Assembly: GCA_009761415.1 (NCBI GenBank)
Contig: QUOL01000008.1
Span: forward strand, 310,001 to 374,000
Direction: 5' to 3'
Origin: Sarcomyxa edulis
Taxonomy: Eukaryota > Basidiomycota > Agaricomycetes > Agaricales > Mycenaceae
Length of the DNA stretch: 64,000 nt
The notes below the pieces were generated by a model. That model was not told the DNA's origin. It saw only the letters and a program-made list of their open reading frames with translations, and did no database searches. This document shows, in pieces, positions 41,022 through 53,549 of this stretch (positions within the stretch are counted from its first letter, which is position 1; each line of letters begins with the position of its first letter). The translations under genes and the position numbers were made by a program.

Positions 41022-42643
41022 TGCAGGCTACAGGCAGACACAATTAAGTAGACCCCTGAATAAGAGAGGCATGTGGAGTATACCATTGATATAATTATCT
41101 GGGTTTTGGTGGACTTGCCGAGTTGGCCCGAGTGGCAAAGACTTGGTCAATGGTGGTGGAGTCGTGGACCTTCAAGCTTAGCTTCAAGCCTGCCGGCTAT
41201 GCTCATTTGTTCGGACTTTCAAAGTTTGCTGCACGTGTTGGCTAATCTTGAGCTCATGAATACCAAACGCGTAACCATTCTTGACGAAGGTCAGGATGGT
41301 CTCGAGCCTAGTCGCATGTAGTTCAACATAAAATTAGTAGTATCAAACGGTAGAAACTCCTGAGCAAAAAGTAGCTCGTAGTTACACCTGGCGATTGCAG
41401 TTGTCATCATATGGAACCTAGAGAGTTGTAGAGATGATAGGCAGTGCATCTATGAAAGGTGAAAAACTCTGACGTTGGTAATCTGTGGAAAGACCATACT
41501 CGCGGCTTCGGAATGTAGCGTACTGAGTGGGGACACCGACGTCCAATGCATGCATCTTCGTCCGAGACAGCGTATTTGAGGCCCGAGAATTCGTCGCTTT
41601 GTAGTTCGTGCATCTAGACAGGAGCTTCTCGGGACCTAAGCCCTAAGGTGAGTTGGGCGCAAAAGGAATTGAGGAAACAGAGACGTATCGCAAAATATGC
41701 AGCGTCTTCTTCTGCTGCGATGATATTGCACTGAAGTATTTGGTGGGTGGTATTCGGGTTACCAACAGCAGTCAACGCAAGTATCACAGATGATAGAAAT
41801 AGAGATGATAATTAAGGGGTCAAGGAACGACCATGTCAATTGGATATTGAGAGAACCTGGTCGCCGTAGCAATTTTCGGTGCCAGAGTACCAAATGGAAG
41901 TCTTTCAATACGGTATCCTCGAAGAATGATATCCTTAGACTTCGCGACACGGGATTTTGAAGGGTGAGCGTCTCGATTCTTCGTTAATCTCGAATGACAT
42001 GAAGAATACGGCCAGTCATCTCTGAGAGATGAAGTGGAAGTATGGAGGCGTTCCGTTCGAGATCGTGGCAATAGAAGACATACGTTTCTATGTTTCAGGG
42101 CCCGTAGGGAGACAACGAGCCTAAATCTTTGGAGCGCAGGTTTCAGAAGGAATGTGTGGCCGACGTCAAGGAACGAGCTGGTTCAACGTGGGGTGGAGGC
42201 GATTTTTATCTACTGCCACGATAATTGGGCACGACGTCAATTAACGTCCCGATATCAGTCCATGGGTGGCAGTCAGTCGAGGCGAGGAGAATAGGATCTC
42301 GACTCCCGAGCAATTGCAAGTTGTACAATGTACCAGATAGAGTGCTTCTGTTGATGGACGTCTATCGTCGCTCCTGGGATGGATATTCGGTCAATTTTTG
42401 CAGGCTCTTCGCCTGCACAGTAAGATCCGAACGCGCAGAGATATACCAAGTACTTTTCGAGCACCCACGGAAGCTACATGGTGTACTCAGGAAGCATGTG
42501 GATAGTCGTGGGAAAGAGAGTTGAAAGCCTGTCTGGTTGAAAACGCGTGGTTTGGTTCCGGCCAGACTGATCCTGAACATTTCTGCTGCTGCTTGGATTC
42601 TGGATCTCAACGTTACATCTGCTTGGGCAAGCCATTGCAGGCC
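41022..42643. other. intergenic, 1.6 kb, upstream of the Num1-like gene
   Basis: I find no recognisable exon on either strand. Short open frames (for example minus 41820-42071 and 42362-42820) have no family resemblance and no consistent splicing. The right-hand part should hold the promoter of the gene starting at 42644. Confidence 0.4.
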
Positions 42644-45600
42644 ATGGCCTCCGACTCTGATGGTGTCCCCATCCTGCCTAGTATGCCCGACTTTTCTGCT
42701 CACAATTCTTCTCTTTCTTCCGCCGGCGATCTCAAGTTTCAACTTCAAAATCTCCTCGATAGCAAGGAAAAACAACTTCAACAAGCTGGCACACTCGGGC
42801 AGCGGGTTCTTGCCCAACAAATGGAACTAGAGGAGCGAATCAGGCAGCTTCAGGAACTCGAAGCTGACAAGGGCGAGGACGATGACATTGATTCCGAGGC
42901 ACGCGAAAGATACCAGGAGCTTGCGGAGACCATCATAGCTTGGGATTCAGAGAATGCGCAGCTATCGAGCGCGTTTGGGGGCTCCAAGGTGAGTATCTGA
43001 CTCGTTATAGAGCCCTAAGCTACGAACTCAACCATGTTAACAGCGTTTCACGAATGGAAAGGAGCCGTCGCCATTGATCCCTTTCGTTGATCTACCTCGA
43101 GAGGAGACAGACCGCTCCAAGGCTACTGCTGGCACTTCCGCCGCCCAGTCTCGCCGTGCCAAGAATGCTGCCCACCGCGCAGACGACGTCGGTACGTAAC
43201 TTGCTATTACGTCGGTGAGCTTTACTTTGTTTACTCATACTTCTGCAGAATTCGCCTTCGAGATTGGAAGTGGATTGCTTACAGAAGTTAGAAGGCTTCA
43301 GAGCCTTCTAGGCGAGCGGGATAAAGCCATTCAGGACATGAAAGAGGAAAAGGATGATTTGGAGAAGTCAGTAGAAGCTCTCAGAACGGCCCTACGCCAG
43401 CAAGAGCAGAACGCAGGTAACATCCAAATTTATTCCGAGTTAGGCCATTTCCTAACACCCTCCTAGATAAATTCAAAGAAGAGAATTGGAATCTCGAAGT
43501 ATCTCTGCAAGAACTACGAACCCAACTCGCTGATTTCCAAGGGTCTACCCATCGTCTCGAAGGCGAACAGAAACGCTTGACCAAACTCCTCGCCGCCTCC
43601 CGCGATGGAGGCGAGCAGCACAAGAACGAAGCCGAGCGATTGCAGAATATCATCTATGAAATGAAAGCCAAGCACGAAACGGACGTCGCCCAGGCCCGTA
43701 AACATGCTGCAGGTTTAGCACGTGATAAATCAGATCTTCAGCAGACGATCGACAACATGAAAGCTGAAGCAGCTCGTGCTAGTCGACGACTTCCGCGTTT
43801 CGGTTCCCCTCTTACTCCCAATGGACCTGGCGGGTCAGATTATTTGACTCCAGGCGCGAGAGACGAAGATGATGTATTCGGTAACACCGGTGGCGCGTCT
43901 ACAAACCGCAGAAAATTGGACAATTCTGCAGTTTTCCCTGCCGATGGGTTCGGTCCCGACTTTGCAGATATGTCGCCTGATCCTTCGCCAGCTCGACCAT
44001 TCTTGGCATCCAATCATCCCACCAACGAGATCGAAGCCCTCCAACAACGTCTCGCACATGCCCAAAGACAAATCAATACACTGAAAGGGACCTTACACAG
44101 GGAGAAGGAACTGAAACTGGAGTACCGAAGGAAGCTTGAAGCTTCTTCTCCGGGCGTAGTTGTGGAAACCGAGGATGCTGACGATGATGCTGGTTACGAG
44201 GATGAGATCACCGCAGGAGCCAGCAAACCTAAACAGCCGCGTTCGACGCCCTTTAGGTCCTCTCGTGGTCGTGGTATTCGTGGCCGAGGGCGTGGTGGCT
44301 TCACTCTCATTCAGCGGTTAGGTATGGCCGCTAATAGTCCTTCGTCTGATTATAACGACGATCCTTCCGAGCGTGGAACGCCACCACCCGTCCCTCGTAT
44401 ACCAATCCGTTTCCATGAGGCTGAAGACGATGATGAGTTCGAGGATATAGAGCCGGCAGAGGACCTGAACGAGCTACCAGCGCCACAATCGCAATCTCCG
44501 TCGCCTGTAGAACCTCCCTCGAACCGTACAAGTGTGGATGGCATGGATCCCGCCTTTGCTAATGTTCTTCGTCGCACACCCTCGGATAGCTCATCCGTCT
44601 ATAATGGCAGTCCCCTTCGTCGATCCGTTCTTGCTCGACCAGCACGTGGCGGTACCGTCGGACGACGTTCGAGAGGAGGTAATGCATACCACGACGCGCG
44701 TCCACCTTCATTGGTTGGGCCTGTGGATGTCTTATCCGCTGAACTCGGGATCGGTGGGTCGCCTATGAAAGACAACGAGATTGTTGAAGAGGACGAGACG
44801 TATCGCCGTGAAGCGGTCGAGACGGCTGAATTCGGTTGTCAGACTGAGCCAGAGGAGATACATTTACCTCCACCTCCTCCTATACAGGTGACGCCTGCCA
44901 CGACAGATATGGCTATTCAAGTGACCCCCGAACCAGCACTAGCACCAGCACCAGCACCAGTGGTCCTTCCTCCAAAGGTCGCCACGAACAATGCCTCGAT
45001 GCAGACGGACGAAGAACTTATCGTTCCTCGATTTGAAGCAGCCGTACAGCATAGTCACGTCCCGATGCTTGCGTTTGCCAGCATAAACACTGACCCCGAA
45101 ATTGTCGCACCGTCGCCTGTGATGGTTCAGATGGAAATTCAAACCTCTCCTCCGATGACTGTGGATGTAGATACACAGACTCCAAGAATGACGCCTCGTC
45201 CATTGGTTCTCAAGATGGATATGGATACGCAAACTCCTGCGTCGTCACGTAGCAGTGTCATCGTTGTGGGTGATCATGATCGTAGAAGAACGATCACTCA
45301 ACGAGATATGTCGACTTCTTCCTCTGATATGAGTGGGGACACAACCATTACTCGTCCCCAAGCTCGCGCCTTCCTGGCTGCGTCACATGAAGAAGAAGAC
45401 GATATCGATGACGGCGATGAGACTGAGACTGGAGCTGAAACTGAACCAGACACGGACGAATATCAAGATGCTCGACAGAGTCTTGCGATGACCACGCCTT
45501 CCGAGTCTCAAGACGAGTTCCATTCGATCATGACATTGACGGATAATGATATGTCCTCTGACGATGATGAAGAAAGCCTAAAAGCTTCGCGCCTTTCTAG

Positions 45601-47837
45601 TCGGGTTTATCTACCGAGTTCTTCCGTTGCTTCCAGCAGTCCTGTTTCTCCTCCTGTCACCTATCAGTCGAAGGCGGTTTCTGCTGAGCTTATCAAAGAG
45701 CCGGAGGTTGTGCCCAAACCAGAGGTGAAAGAGATATCGATCCAGACCGACGAATGGATTCCACCTCCTCCTGCGACGCCAGTCCTTACGACGCCATCTG
45801 TCCCATCTGTCCCATCGTCACCATCGTTTGGTCTATATCGTGTTGGGTCTTCGGGTCAACAGTTCCAATTTGTCGCACCACCAACGCCTGGGGTCACTCC
45901 ATCCACTACCAATACTCCTACACCAAACATCGTCCCTATCCCTATGCCTTCTTCGACTGTTTTCCGCGATTCGGCAATTGCGTTCAATGTTCGACCACGA
46001 ACATCTACCTCCGAGAAGAGACAGTCTATTGAATCTGCCATATCATCTGCCTTGGAGGACGGCCCCAGCCGTTCCCGCGTTCCTTCCGTTGCAAACACTC
46101 TCACCGTGGTAGATAAAACGAAACCGCCAACGATGATCCTTCCACCTCCCCCACGATTACCCCCGCCTACCACCAGTATGCCCCCACCTTCCTTTATACC
46201 CGAACGGAGAATTCCGACTAATTCAAGTGGCTCTCACGATATGCCACCTCCTAGACCATCATCCCCTCCCCCACCTGAACTGATCCAGCGGGCCACAACG
46301 CCAATTTTCGGATCGATATTGTCTGTGCCCAGCGGAAAGGGAACTTACAACGGTCGTCAGCATGGATCTAGCATGCCTCCCTCTCAACAAGGATTGCGCC
46401 AACCACCTTCGACCAGCAGTTTCAGATCCGCTGCCAACGCTGCATCCTTCGCTCAGCATTCTATGCTTCCTGGAACCACACTATCTTCGCACAGCGTTCG
46501 CGAAAGGGAACGCAGGGAGCTTTCGAGTACCTCCCTCGTCTCAGACGTGATGTCGCCCCGCTCCTCGATCTCCTCGGATCGTAACTTGTTCATGTCCCGC
46601 TCACAAACTGTGCCCGAGCACCCTGTGACTCCTGGTCGTGGGTCTGCTGCCGGAACTTCGACGGATCCTGCCATCATACACGCTATCACACAGACGATGA
46701 TCGGTGAGTTCTTGTATAAGTACACCCGCCGCGCCATTGGAAAGGGCTACGGTGAGCGAAGACACAAACGATTCTTCTGGGTCCATCCGTACACAAAGAC
46801 CCTCTATTGGAGTTCGGCTGACCCCGGATCATCGAACGTTTCGGAGTCCAGTGCTAAGAGCGGTAAGTTTTGGCTCGATAACTCCATATCTGTAAGGCTG
46901 ACGGTACGTTCTCTTGTCCAGCTTATATTGAAGGAGTACGATCAGTCCTCGATCCCAATCCCATGCCACCTGGTTTGTATCAGTATAGCGTCGTCGTATC
47001 GACTCCACAGCGAGAGATGAAGATCACCGCCCCCACCAAAGATAGGCATGACATATGGTTGAATGTGCGTGTGATCTTGAGACCTTATTTAACGCTGATA
47101 AACTGATACAGAAAATATTATTGTAGGCTCTCAAGTACCTGCTCTCTCGACCTACTGGAATGAATATCGCGTCTCCAGCAAATGCGACGGTAACACCTCA
47201 CAGTCCGGGATCTATAGGAGAATTTACCGATGACGAGCATCGCTTGCCGACGGATACTAGCCCCCAAAGTCAAAGCCAACGAAGTAGTCGTAGCGTCCGG
47301 CAGGGTGATACCTGGAACACTACTCCTCGAGGGAAGCGAAGCCGTTCCCAACTCTCCGTTGGTGGCTCTGTTGGAAAACGATCTGGCACACCTGCGGCAG
47401 AGTACCTCCGCTGGAATGGACCAGAAAGCCCTTACAGTCCCTCCAAATCTTTTGAGCATGTTCTTGGCCAAGACGTCGAGGATCTAGATTTTGAACTGCA
47501 TGGTGACTCCCAGTCAGATGACGGCTATGAGGGCTTAGAGAACGTACGTGCTTGCTGCGACGGTCGACACACAGTGGGACACTCTGGTCATCATCACCAT
47601 CATCACCATCATCCCACCGATTCTTCGCAGAACGGGGACGCGAACCATCTGGATGCTCATCCATCTGAAGCTGCTCGTCCTGTTTCCCCTTCCGCTTGGT
47701 CTTTCCGGTCTCGGACGGGCAGTTCAAATTCTCATGACGGTGGAACTGGCATCTTTTCATGGGGTCGGCGAGACGACAGTAAGCTTCGATTCGGTTCTCG
47801 TCGATCCGCCAAAACACTGGCGACGCAGGATCAATAA
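42644..47837 (+). CDS. Num1/Mcp5/ApsA-type cortical anchor with C-terminal PH domain
   Basis: Exons are 42644-42988, 43044-43191, 43249-43416, 43467-46862, 46922-47064 and 47127-47837; 1,636 residues. The N-terminal third is charged and heptad-like (DLKFQLQNLLDSKEKQLQQAG, LGERDKAIQDMKEEKDDLEK), predicted coiled coil to about residue 290. A long disordered Pro/Ser/Asp-rich middle follows, with an RGRGIRGRGRGGF segment and repeated QT motifs near 44836-45756. Residues about 1290-1405 are the Mcp5-type PH domain (IGEFLYKYTRR, KRFFWVHPYTKTLYWSS, REMKITAPTKDRHDIWLNALKYLL). Known relatives bind PI(4,5)P2 at the cell cortex and hold dynein for nuclear migration, which fits hyphal growth. The tail contains a natural run of eight His. 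The number of exons and the frame are well supported; the start is the first ATG before MASDSDGVP. Confidence 0.9.
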
Positions 47838-48119
47838 TCTTTTTTATTTCTCTTGCCTTGGAATGGAATCGCGCTCTAGCCATAGTTTGTTCTATTTTCT
47901 TTATCTTCTGCCTCATATACTCAAGTTACGCTCCTTCATAATGACTTTTTTGTTTTATGCCTTCTCTTTCTCTACAACTATTACCCCCTGTATTCTATGC
48001 GTTTACCGCTTATGAATAGTATCACTCATTTGCTCCGTAATCAATGCAGTGGACATTGTCAGTCTCAAATAAGTGGTATAGTCTACCGTATAGATGGGGG
48101 AGTTCTGGTGGAGTCTAAG
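47838..48119. other. short convergent intergenic region
   Basis: The Num1-like gene and SEC24 end tail to tail, 282 bases apart. T-rich sequence after 47837 (TTTTTTATTTCTC, TTTCTTTATCTTC) suits 3'-end formation for the plus-strand gene. No separate gene is visible. Confidence 0.5.
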
Positions 48120-51100
48120 CTACCATGGCGAACCGCGCATAGATGTTCCACCTATCGACCCTCCATCGAGGAACTACGTAGGAAATTGTCAGTATAGAGG
48201 ACGTCGATAGACAAGAATAGGTACTTACAGCAGCGGTGATCTGCTTATGTATGACAGTCAAATCTAGAGGGGGAATGCACGACCTGAGATTGCACGTCAG
48301 AAGTGAACGAAAAAAATTGACTCACAGTCGCTATAGGCCATGTGGCCATTATTCTGGTCTTCGACCAGCATATCACCGAATTCAATCTCTGCAGCATCGA
48401 GATTTTGGCGTGCAATAAACATTTTCGGGATACGGCCGCCCCTCTGAAATCGCCGGTGATCTAGTATATTGTGGACCTGCGTAGAGAACCGATTTTCTAG
48501 GTGTGGTAGCTGTGACTGAATTGCATACTGTGAATCAGTGAACTAGCCCAGCGTCAAAGGAACTAGAACTTGCAATGCTAGAATCGATGCTCATGATATC
48601 CTCCTGACCAAATAGGTCGTGAAGCAGTTGTGGTGAAGCACTAGAGCCGATCCAGAAGATTACAGTCTCTTCGTTATCTAATCAAGTACAGTGCGATGTG
48701 AGCCCTTTAGTCCTGGAGAAGATTTAGGGTAACACGCATACCGATAAGGTAAATTCCATCAGCCTCCATCCAAAAGTAACTATCCCGCATACTGGTAGGC
48801 AGAGTGATCTTCCCAGTGGTGGGATCCGGCAATGCAATGCTATCATCGAGGTCATGGATGGCCAATAGGCGCGGATATATGTGTTGGATTAGAGTTCGGA
48901 CGTTCATCGACATCATACGGTGGGCAAAGTAGTTGCGCACATCGGCAGATACGTTCCGGGCTAGTGAATAGTCCTCTATGAGCGTTCAATGTTGATTACA
49001 ACGATGACGACAACCTTTCAGTGGTTTGCTTTTTAGCATGGCCAACGTGAATGCTGGCAATGCTCTAAACGCTTCTGGTATTATCAACTGGACGTATAGA
49101 ATGGATGGTTTACGAAGGGACAAGACATGTCAGAGAAAAAGTGCTTACCTGGGTAGCTTTGGTAGCTGCAGCACATTTGTTACGATAGCCAAGGAGAATT
49201 GAAGAACATCGTTCCGTCAGATCGTCCCGAATGATAGCTAGTTTCTGTGAGTTCATTTTTGAGATCGCTGTACAAGCGAGTATATGAGAATCAGAAGGAA
49301 AAGGAAGAGCTGAACCCTGTCGAACTAACTGACCGTCGCGAGCCAGATGACAAACAACCGCATCCATGTCTGCAAACTGGAAAACACTTCCTGCCAAAGC
49401 CACGACTTGCAATGCAAGATTGCACATCCTAACTCGCCGTTGGCCGGACACGGTAGTATATAGAACCGCACTTTGAATGTAAGCATACTCTCGAGGATCT
49501 AGCGAGTGAGAGTGCTCCAGGAGGATAGATACGGCTTTGTCGGCGTCAAGAATACCCAGCTCGATGTCTGTGGGCGAACTTTGCAGAAAATTACCGTAAT
49601 GCGATGATACTCGCAGGCCTGGAATGAGAATGAGAGCGAATAAAAAGACTGCGATATATATGGACGGACCGTTAGAACACCGTACCCGCATCATACAATT
49701 ATACCCAGTCATGCGTCTCATGAGACGCTGCAGCTGAGAGTCGAGGACGATGTCATCCTTTGCCGGATCGAACCGTGGATGGAAAAATAGTTCTCCACCC
49801 GTCATAGACGAGACAACACCTGGATTTCCTTTGTTCAGAAAAGAAAAAGTTGCGCACGGTCGCGGGAGTAGTCCATACCAATAGACCCAACATCAATAAA
49901 CTTGCTCATTCCTAGAAACATGCTAACGCCGATACCTTCCTCCGCACATTCTTCACCGATATCTCTCCATGCCATGTCTCGAGGAGCAAACAATGACTTT
50001 TCCTTGTCAGTATCATACAATACCGATTCGTTCAACTGTGACTGAAGGGCTCCAGATCCTATAGTAGGGATAGTGCTTTGGAACACAACGACTTGCCCTC
50101 CATGCCCAGCCTGGGTCGTAACGTATCATCAATCAACGACTGGGGGCTTGAAGAATGAGCTTACAAGAGCAGCTAGACACCCTCTTATAGCAGAACCAAG
50201 CGCAGACTCTCGAATAGGTGTGTCTTCATGATGAAGTTGTAGATAGTCCAATAAATTCTCGATTGCGGGTCTGGTTTTTGTTTTGTTGAGAAATTATACT
50301 GATTTAAAGATACGATATGCTTACCTGGATTCATTCGCGTCTACGAACAGACCGGCTCGCAGGGGTAAGAATATTTCGTCGATGTCTGGCAGGACCATCA
50401 TATGCACTTGTAGCAAGTGTGGCTACAGGGGATGTCTGAGAACGTGATTCTGTGGGACAGGACGGTAGTTACGCACAGAAAGATCGTAAAAATGTATGGC
50501 CCTATCGAAAGATAGAATCCCGATACTACTGCCCTGTGGAATGCAAGGCGCGACGCGGCCGTCTTCCGAACCAAACAGGACCGTGCGCAATGACGCACAA
50601 GCCGTCCGTAAAAATCCGGATTGAACAGATTCGTAAGAGACGTCGAACGCGAACAAGTAATTCATAGGGGCAGGTTTTCGACTGCCTGTAGGATGTGGCT
50701 CGATGGAATAATACGGCATTGAGAGTCTCTCCGGTGCATGCGAGGCCCAATATTCTTCTGGCACCGCAAAGTCGACGGTGCCCTTGTTGAGTTCTGGTCT
50801 TTGAAGGTGATCGAGTCGCATTCCGTTACCATCTAGATTACAGAAATAATCCGGAGAGACTGCCAGGGCGGTCAGCTCAGAATTCGCGTGACCCAAACGA
50901 TGTCTGTGGGACATACCTTCTGTCTGATGCGTGCAGAGATTACATCTCCACCTGTTTCCTCCTGCAACCCAAGTACACCATGGATTGATGTACCCTCTAC
51001 ATCGTTCACATCGCGCAGGACCTCTTTCCCCTGCGTCAATCAATGGTATTTCCTCCTCTTTTGGATCCAAGTCTGCGAAGGGCTGTACAACAGCTACGAT

Positions 51101-51494
51101 AGGTATCTGGCATTCTGAAGCCAGTTTTGAGGTGCTCGGGATATTAGAAGTCGATATACGGATGAACTTTGGTGACGAGTTGCCTGCGGGATGTCAGATC
51201 TCGATGAATATTGATGCAAACGCGCTCGTACCTTGGTCAATAGCCACATAGTCAGAAGTAGACAAGGGTACATGCTTTCCGGGGAGAGTCATATACGTTT
51301 GCTCCTCCCATTGCTGCCGGTCAGCTTCTATTGCCTCGATCGGAGACGGGATTTGGCTGGGTTCGATATGGGCACGTAGACCTGTCAAATCGGGGAAATG
51401 AGTACTGCATATTTATATGACTAGATAGTATACCTGGATAGGGTAGTCCTGTACTGTGAGGTGGTTGTGGGATGCGCTTGGATTGTGCGTACAT
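48120..51494 (-). CDS. sec24: COPII coat cargo-binding subunit Sec24
   Basis: Selects cargo into ER-to-Golgi COPII vesicles as the Sec23 partner. I traced sixteen exons from 51494 to 48120 with a closing frame (about 845 residues). Start [16 protein letters not shown]. The zinc finger is CERC ... CNLC (about residues 130-155, with GYINPWCTW). The trunk is [19 protein letters not shown], then [29 protein letters not shown] and GLFVD. Later come [22 protein letters not shown], the helical [23 protein letters not shown], and the gelsolin-like [17 protein letters not shown]. The end is [10 protein letters not shown]. The N-terminus before the zinc finger is short compared with many Sec24 proteins. 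One intron (donor GCAAGT at 48573 leftwards) is GC-AG. The exon starting near 48960 has an alternative acceptor that adds five residues. Confidence 0.93.
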
Positions 51495-51758
51495 CCTTGG
51501 GTATCGCCCGAAGTTTCCGGCAGAGTTCGACTCTCACCGTTCTCGATCATGAACGAACTTGTCTCGAATTCCCATCACTGCTCCCATATCGTCCCCTGTT
51601 CTCGGTCATCATAGTACCAAAGAAATTGCCAGCATCGATTTAGTGAGTAACAACCACGACAAAAGCAAGACTCTAGTATCATAGTGGTTACGGTCAAGGT
51701 ATCGGTGGTATGTTCAATATGTCTCCTTTTCGCTAACTCTCTTCAAAAGCAGGCCGAG
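51495..51758. other. divergent promoter between sec24 and an F-box gene
   Basis: 264 bases separate the two start codons, so both promoters must overlap here. No TATA box is clear. A stretch at 51674-51690 resembles a tRNA A-box (TAGTATCATAGTGGTTA), but no tRNA fold follows. Confidence 0.45.
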
Positions 51759-53210
51759 ATGGATCAAAAAACGCAGCTTGAGCTTGCCGTCCTCAAATCA
51801 CAAGCGAAAACCTTCGAAAAACAGGTGAACTATCAACTACAGCAGCTCGAGGACACCCGCAGGGCGTTGCTGCTCATAAATACACGGATCGCAGCGCTAG
51901 AGAATCCTTACACGCCCATATACTCCCTCTCGACTGAGCTATGGGTGTATATCGTGAAATTGGCTCAGCAGCTCCCTTTGATATCGAAGCTTTCGCCAGA
52001 AATTGTCATGTCTCACGTCTCTTCCCGGTGGAGGGATGTTGTCACCGGTGCACCCACACTGTGGACACATATCGGCTCTGAGGACATCACCAAACCCTTG
52101 CCAACCGAATGGCTCGAAACGTACCTCTCTCGATCTCAACATTGCCTGCTCACCATCGTCCTATCCCTTCGTCTAGGCTTATTTGAGTCTGGTAAAGATC
52201 GCCTGGCCCAGCTTGTCCGTCATGTCGACCGCTTCGAGGCCGTGACCCTCACATATAATGAAGAGACATACCCTATCTTTTCTGCAGCTTTTCTGAGCCT
52301 TCATGCTCCAAAGCTCAAGAGTCTTCGTATACTTTGGAGAGACGATTTCCAAATGATTTCTGTTTTCACAGGAGGAGCTCCAATGCTGTCGACGTTGGAA
52401 CTAGACAGATGTGTGTTGGAAGAATCGTCGAGCCTTTATTCCTCCCTGACAAGCTTGCGCTGGATTTCCTCGGAAACACTATATAGCGAGTCATTCAGAC
52501 GGTCCATTTCTCAAATGACGCGATTAACAAAACTCGAGCTCTTCGTGGGCGATTTGTGCGATATCGTAGAGGAAGAGCCTCTACCTTTAGACATCCCATC
52601 GCTCCAGTCTTTTCTTCTCAATTTCTCCTCTTATGGTGCGAAAAGTGTCTCTTGGAAGGTATTCTCAATCATTCCACCGTGCATTGAATCCCTCGTCATG
52701 GCACACTGCCACGGGGACCAAATCATTCAATTGCTCAATGACCATGGACCGCGACTCCGCACAATATACCCCAACTTACAGTCCCTCGCTTTCGTCGCTG
52801 AAGTCAAACACTTCTCGTGTGCATGTGAACCATGCATGCCCTCCATCACCGCAGACGCCATCCATAGCTTCTCGTCAATCTCCCACCTGTCATTTATCAA
52901 CATATGCCATCAGGACGTCGTTCTGCGTATGCTTCTACGCGGCGTCGTGGAACTTGTTCAGCCAATGAGTCCTGACACGTCCCCTTGGTCGCGTCTGCAA
53001 TCCATCACTATGTCACCTCTGCTAGATGTGACTACGGTTCGTGATGTCTTTCAGTTCAGAAGGCTTTTGGGGTATCCAATATCGACGCTACGCGTCGTTG
53101 TAGATGATTTCTTGAAACTCAATGATTTGGGACCGGAACGGGCTGAGATTCCTCAAGTCGAGATATTCAACGAGACGGAGACTTTGGACTCGTTGATATC
53201 ATGCCAGTAG
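51759..53210 (+). CDS. F-box/leucine-rich protein, copy D
   Basis: A single exon of 483 residues. The start MDQKTQLELAVLKSQAKTFEKQ leads a short amphipathic coil (residues 1-50, ending NTRIAALENPYTPIY). An F-box-like domain follows (SLSTELWVYIVKLAQ, SHVSSRWRDVVTGAPTLWTHIG), then leucine-rich repeats-like body (HAPKLKSLRILW, GAPMLSTLELDRC). It ends with the subtype tail PQVEIFNETETLDSL. Expected role: substrate adaptor of an SCF ubiquitin ligase, target unknown. The open frame extends upstream to 51684 but has no better ATG. It is the intact relative that shows Trp where copy C (39561-41021) has a stop codon. A tandem paralogue follows 340 bases downstream. Confidence 0.85.
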   Translation: MDQKTQLELAVLKSQAKTFEKQVNYQLQQLEDTRRALLLINTRIAALENPYTPIYSLSTELWVYIVKLAQQLPLISKLSPEIVMSHVSSRWRDVVTGAPTLWTHIGSEDITKPLPTEWLETYLSRSQHCLLTIVLSLRLGLFESGKDRLAQLVRHVDRFEAVTLTYNEETYPIFSAAFLSLHAPKLKSLRILWRDDFQMISVFTGGAPMLSTLELDRCVLEESSSLYSSLTSLRWISSETLYSESFRRSISQMTRLTKLELFVGDLCDIVEEEPLPLDIPSLQSFLLNFSSYGAKSVSWKVFSIIPPCIESLVMAHCHGDQIIQLLNDHGPRLRTIYPNLQSLAFVAEVKHFSCACEPCMPSITADAIHSFSSISHLSFINICHQDVVLRMLLRGVVELVQPMSPDTSPWSRLQSITMSPLLDVTTVRDVFQFRRLLGYPISTLRVVVDDFLKLNDLGPERAEIPQVEIFNETETLDSLISCQ

Positions 53211-53549
53211 TACTAGTCATACCAGCTCGACATGTATATATGTGCAAGGAAGTACTATGAGGAGTGAGTGCCACGAGTCCAAGGCTGTGTTAGGCACCAC
53301 TTGGAAAGAGACATGGCCAGTATCAATTTATCCTTTCTCCTCAATTATCTCTCTGCCCTTTTCAAGAACCCGCAAGGACGGCCAGTACTTCACTGAAGCC
53401 CCAAATCGCGGGTATCGTGTCGAAAGAACTTCACCTCCAAACCCAACACATCGAGAGCATATTAGAGCCTGAAAACATGGTGAGACTCGGCTCTCGGGCC
53501 ACTACATAACACATTGAGACCTGACTTACTCGCCACGTAGATCCCAAGA

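Noticed and set aside
47541..47571. possible 31-nt intron in the last exon of the Num1-like gene
   Set aside because: Too short for this genome's introns and removal would break the frame that continues to the stop at 47837.
51674..51720. tRNA-like start (TAGTATCATAGTGGTTA)
   Set aside because: Resembles an A-box of a tRNA, but no anticodon stem, B-box or acceptor pairing follows.
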